A DNA stretch of 36,739 nt, taken from assembly GCF_006546775.1 (NCBI RefSeq), contig NZ_VICE01000128.1:1-36739 (forward strand), read 5' to 3'. The stretch comes from Marilutibacter aestuarii (GTDB lineage: Bacteria; Pseudomonadota; Gammaproteobacteria; Xanthomonadales; Xanthomonadaceae). A program made the translations under genes and the position numbers. Shown here piece by piece: positions 34,124-36,739 of this stretch. The stretch's first letter is position 1. The number at the start of each line of letters is the position of its first letter. The notes under the pieces are model-generated. The model was not told where the DNA came from. It made no database searches and saw only the letters and a list, made by a program, of their open reading frames with translations.

Positions 34124-36649
34124 ATGGGACAGGCCATGGTGCGACATCGCACGGGCGACGAGGGCGGCCTGCTCGACACGCCGGCCGGCATGCCGCCGGA
34201 AAAGCGCACCGGCGACGGCGGCATGCTGACCCGCCGCCTCGCGCGCCGGTACCACGAGCGCATCACCGGCCAGTTCACGATTCCCGGTCGCGAGGGCGAC
34301 TACGCCCCATTGCCGGCGGACCTGCCGCCCGGCCTGGCGGCGGCACTGCGCGGGCGCGGGATCGACCGCCTCTACAGCCACCAGGCCGAGGCCTGGGACG
34401 CCGCCCGCCGTGGCGAGCACGTGGCCGTGGTCACCCCGACCGCCTCGGGCAAGTCGCTGTGCTACACGCTGCCGGTCGCGGCGGCAGCGATCGAGGCCCG
34501 CTCCACCGGCGCTTCGTCGAAAGCACTGTTCCTGTTCCCGACCAAGGCGCTGGCCCAGGACCAGGTGGCCGAGCTGCTCGATCTCAGCCGCGCCGGCGAG
34601 CTCGGCCTGAAGGCCTTCACCTTCGATGGCGACACGCCGGGCGACGCGCGCCAGGCGATCCGCCTGCATGGCGACATCGTGGTCAGCAACCCGGACATGC
34701 TCCACCAGGCGATCCTGCCGCACCACACCAAGTGGGCGCAGTTCTTCGAGAACCTGCGCTACGTGGTGATCGACGAGATCCATACCTACCGCGGCGTGTT
34801 CGGCAGCCACGTCACCAACGTGCTGCGCCGGCTCAAGCGCATCTGCGCGTTCTACGGCGCATCGCCGCAGTTCATCCTGTGCTCGGCGACGATCGGCAAT
34901 CCGCGCCAACACGCACAGGCCCTGATCGAGGCGCCGGTGACGTCCATCGAGCGCTCCGGTGCGCCGAGCGGCGACAAGCACGTGCTGCTGTGGAACCCCC
35001 CGGTGGTGAACCCGGACCTCGGCCTGCGCGCCTCGGCGCGTTCGCAGAGCAACCGGATCGCCCGCATTGCGATCAAGGCCGGCCTCAAGACCCTGGTCTT
35101 CGCGCAGTCCAGGACGATGGTCGAGGTGCTGACCAAGTACCTCAAGGACGTGTTCGATGCCGATCCCCGCAAGCCGGCGCGCATCCGCGCGTACCGCGGC
35201 GGCTACCTGCCCACCGAACGCCGCGCGGCGGAACGCGACATGCGCGACGGCCAAGTCGACGGCATCGTCAGTACCTCGGCGCTCGAACTGGGCGTGGACA
35301 TCGGCAGCCTGGACGTGGTCGTGCTCAACGGCTATCCGGGCAGCGTCGCCGCGACCTGGCAGCGCTTCGGCCGTGCCGGACGCCGGCAGAAGCCCTCGCT
35401 CGGGGTCATGGTCGCCAGCTCGCAACCGCTGGACCAGTACGTGGTCCGCCATCCCGAGTTCTTCGGCGACGCCACGCCCGAGCATGCGCGCATCGCGCCC
35501 GACCAGCCGCTGATCCTGTTCGACCACATCCGCTGCGCGGCCTTCGAGTTGCCCTTCGAGGCCGGCGAGTCGCATGGCCCGGTCGAGCCCGGGCTGTACC
35601 TGGAGGCACTGGCCGAGTCGGGCGTGGTGCATCGCGAGGGCGACCGCTGGGAGTGGATCGCCGACAGCTATCCGGCCAACGCGGTCTCGCTGCGCTCGGT
35701 CGCCGACGGCAACTTCGTCGTCGTCGACCGCACCGACGGTCGCCAGCGCATCATCGCCGAGGTGGACTATTCCGCCGCCGCGCTGACCCTCTACGAGGGC
35801 GCGATCCACATGGTCCAGAGCACGCCCTACCAGGTCGAGCGCCTCGACTGGGAAGGACGCAAGGCCTATGTCACCCGGACCCACGTCGACTACTACACCG
35901 ATGCGATCGACTACACCCGGCTGAAGGTCCTCGAGCGCTTCGATCGCGAAGGCGCGGGCCGCGGCGAAGCGCAGCACGGCGAAGTGCACGTGGTGCGCCG
36001 GGTGTCGGGCTACAAGAAGATCCGGTATTACACCCACGAGAACATCGGTTACGGGCCGGTCAACCTGCCCGACCAGGAACTGCACACCACGGCCGCGTGG
36101 TGGCAGGTGCCGCAGCCGGTCCTGCTGGCCTGGTTCGCGTCCCGACAGGAGGCGCTGGATGGCTTCCTCGGCGCCGCGCACGCCCTGCACCTGGTCGCGA
36201 GCGTGGCGGTGATGGCCGATGCGCGCGACCTGCAGCGCGCGGTGGGCAATGGCGACGGTGCGTGGTCGGCGACGGCCGACGGCGGCGGCCGCGGCCAGGT
36301 CCGCGGACTGGATGGCCAGCCGCGCGACATCGAGGACGAGGCGCGCTTCGTCCCCACTGTCTACCTGTACGACAACTTCCCCGGCGGCGTGGGGCTGAGC
36401 GAGCCGCTATGGACGCGCCAGCGCGAACTGGTGCATCGCGCCAGCGAACTGGTCGCGGCCTGCGAGTGCAGTGCCGGGTGCCCCGCCTGCGTTGGCCCCA
36501 TTCTCGCCACCGACGAGGCCACGCAAGGCTCGGGAGGCACCGGCGGCCGCTCCGCGACGCCGAAGGCGCTGGCCCTGCGCGTGCTCGAACTGCTGGTACC
36601 CGCGCCATCCATGTCGCCGGCGGACGTCGGCCATGGAGCGCCGGCATGA
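34124..36649 (+). CDS. DEAD/DEAH-box helicase of the MrfA (DUF1998, Cys4) type
   Basis: 841 aa from the ATG at 34124. Superfamily 2 motifs: Q-like YSHQAEAWDAA, Walker A TPTASGKSLCYTLP, motif Ia FPTKALAQDQ, DEIH (VVIDEIHTYRGVFGSH), SAT (LCSATIGNP), then domain 2 with VFAQSRTMVEVL, STSALELGVDIGSLD, QRFGRAGRRQ. A winged-helix/Lhr-like middle follows. The C-terminal DUF1998 zinc site is CECSAGCPACVGP. MrfA-type helicases are 3'-5' DNA translocases acting in repair of mitomycin-type damage with a nuclease partner (MrfB). Such a partner appears to start just downstream. An N-terminal tail of about 60 residues precedes the first helicase motif; an in-frame ATG at 34139 and others leave the true start uncertain. 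Confidence 0.9.
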   Translation: MGQAMVRHRTGDEGGLLDTPAGMPPEKRTGDGGMLTRRLARRYHERITGQFTIPGREGDYAPLPADLPPGLAAALRGRGIDRLYSHQAEAWDAARRGEHVAVVTPTASGKSLCYTLPVAAAAIEARSTGASSKALFLFPTKALAQDQVAELLDLSRAGELGLKAFTFDGDTPGDARQAIRLHGDIVVSNPDMLHQAILPHHTKWAQFFENLRYVVIDEIHTYRGVFGSHVTNVLRRLKRICAFYGASPQFILCSATIGNPRQHAQALIEAPVTSIERSGAPSGDKHVLLWNPPVVNPDLGLRASARSQSNRIARIAIKAGLKTLVFAQSRTMVEVLTKYLKDVFDADPRKPARIRAYRGGYLPTERRAAERDMRDGQVDGIVSTSALELGVDIGSLDVVVLNGYPGSVAATWQRFGRAGRRQKPSLGVMVASSQPLDQYVVRHPEFFGDATPEHARIAPDQPLILFDHIRCAAFELPFEAGESHGPVEPGLYLEALAESGVVHREGDRWEWIADSYPANAVSLRSVADGNFVVVDRTDGRQRIIAEVDYSAAALTLYEGAIHMVQSTPYQVERLDWEGRKAYVTRTHVDYYTDAIDYTRLKVLERFDREGAGRGEAQHGEVHVVRRVSGYKKIRYYTHENIGYGPVNLPDQELHTTAAWWQVPQPVLLAWFASRQEALDGFLGAAHALHLVASVAVMADARDLQRAVGNGDGAWSATADGGGRGQVRGLDGQPRDIEDEARFVPTVYLYDNFPGGVGLSEPLWTRQRELVHRASELVAACECSAGCPACVGPILATDEATQGSGGTGGRSATPKALALRVLELLVPAPSMSPADVGHGAPA

Positions 36650-36690
36650 CGCCACGGCCGGCCTCCCTGCCTTGGGATCGCCGCGCATGA
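36646..36690 (+). CDS. 14-codon ORF bridging the helicase and the next gene
   Basis: It reads MTPRPASLPWDRRA. Its ATG overlaps the helicase TGA (ATGA, 36646-36649) and its TGA overlaps the next ATG (ATGA, 36687-36690). Such a nested overlap could pass ribosomes from one gene to the next. It may equally be chance at this GC content. Confidence 0.3.
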   Translation: MTPRPASLPWDRRA

Positions 36691-36739
36691 GCCTTGCGCT
36701 CGAGCGGCTGCGCACCCTGCAGCGGCAGTCCGGGGCGGC
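36687..36739 (+). CDS. Start of probable MrfB-like exonuclease (RNase H-fold), truncated by window edge
   Basis: About 17 codons are visible, MSLALERLRTLQRQSGA. The start matches my memory of N-termini of the RNase H-like exonuclease partner of MrfA-type helicases in this bacterial group. The position directly after the helicase supports it. Too little is present to confirm domains. Confidence 0.45.
   Translation, partial: MSLALERLRTLQRQSGA

Noticed and set aside
33869-36190. 773-codon minus-strand open frame opposite the helicase
   Set aside because: Antisense to clear SF2 helicase motifs, with no recognisable domain and low-complexity composition.
34124-36649. DEAD/DEAH helicase as part of a phage-defence system
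   Set aside because: The DUF1998/Cys4 C-terminus and downstream partner fit the MrfA-type DNA repair pair, and composition matches the host core.

Overview
The window is high-GC proteobacterial chromosome. The gene content fits a Xanthomonadaceae member of the Lysobacter/Luteimonas type: a SIS-type nagB-II/nagA cluster, a CadC-like TPR regulator beside a secreted S8 protease, other exported hydrolases, a fused indolepyruvate ferredoxin oxidoreductase, and intergenic hairpin repeats typical of that group. This placement rests on protein resemblance and composition only; no rRNA or marker gene is present.

Layout. 1-4800: glucose-6-phosphate dehydrogenase (zwf), with the probable start of the next pentose-phosphate gene at the left edge, divergent from an N-acetylglucosamine cluster (GntR regulator, SIS-type GlcN6P deaminase, NagA). 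Matching tandem motifs in mirror orientation lie between zwf and the regulator. 4800-5416: a gene-free block packed with two families of paired inverted hairpin repeats. 5417-12291: small membrane proteins, an FAD oxidoreductase, a methyltransferase, an M23-like exported protein, a tightly overlapping AraC/VOC/2-TM operon, an exported retropepsin-like protein and a cold-shock/DUF1294 protein. 12292-12681: two more families of mobile-looking repeats.

12682-14026 is the odd region. It is a visibly AT-richer two-gene operon encoding a 189-aa protein and a 257-aa protein that carries an R-N-x5-H motif like HEPN RNases. It looks horizontally acquired and is the best candidate here for an undescribed (possibly defence or toxin) system. 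Its function is inference.

14361-30051: the 1234-aa IorAB-type oxidoreductase with a clear terminator and another repeat block, an M61 peptidase, an orphan single-DUF11 fragment, a BCCT transporter, a DUF938 methyltransferase, an exported amidase whose N-terminal lysozyme-like domain seems to have lost its catalytic Glu, a MATE transporter and a membrane-bound wHTH/TPR regulator. 30185-36739: a large secreted subtilisin-like protease, then divergently an MrfA/DUF1998-type helicase coupled through a 14-codon ORF to the start of what is probably its nuclease partner.

The genes are mostly independent functional units. The clear working groups are GlcNAc catabolism (regulator, deaminase, deacetylase) possibly tied to zwf, the AraC/VOC/2-TM operon, the two-gene island, the protease/regulator pair and the helicase/nuclease pair. 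No tRNA, rRNA, CRISPR array or intact transposase gene was seen.
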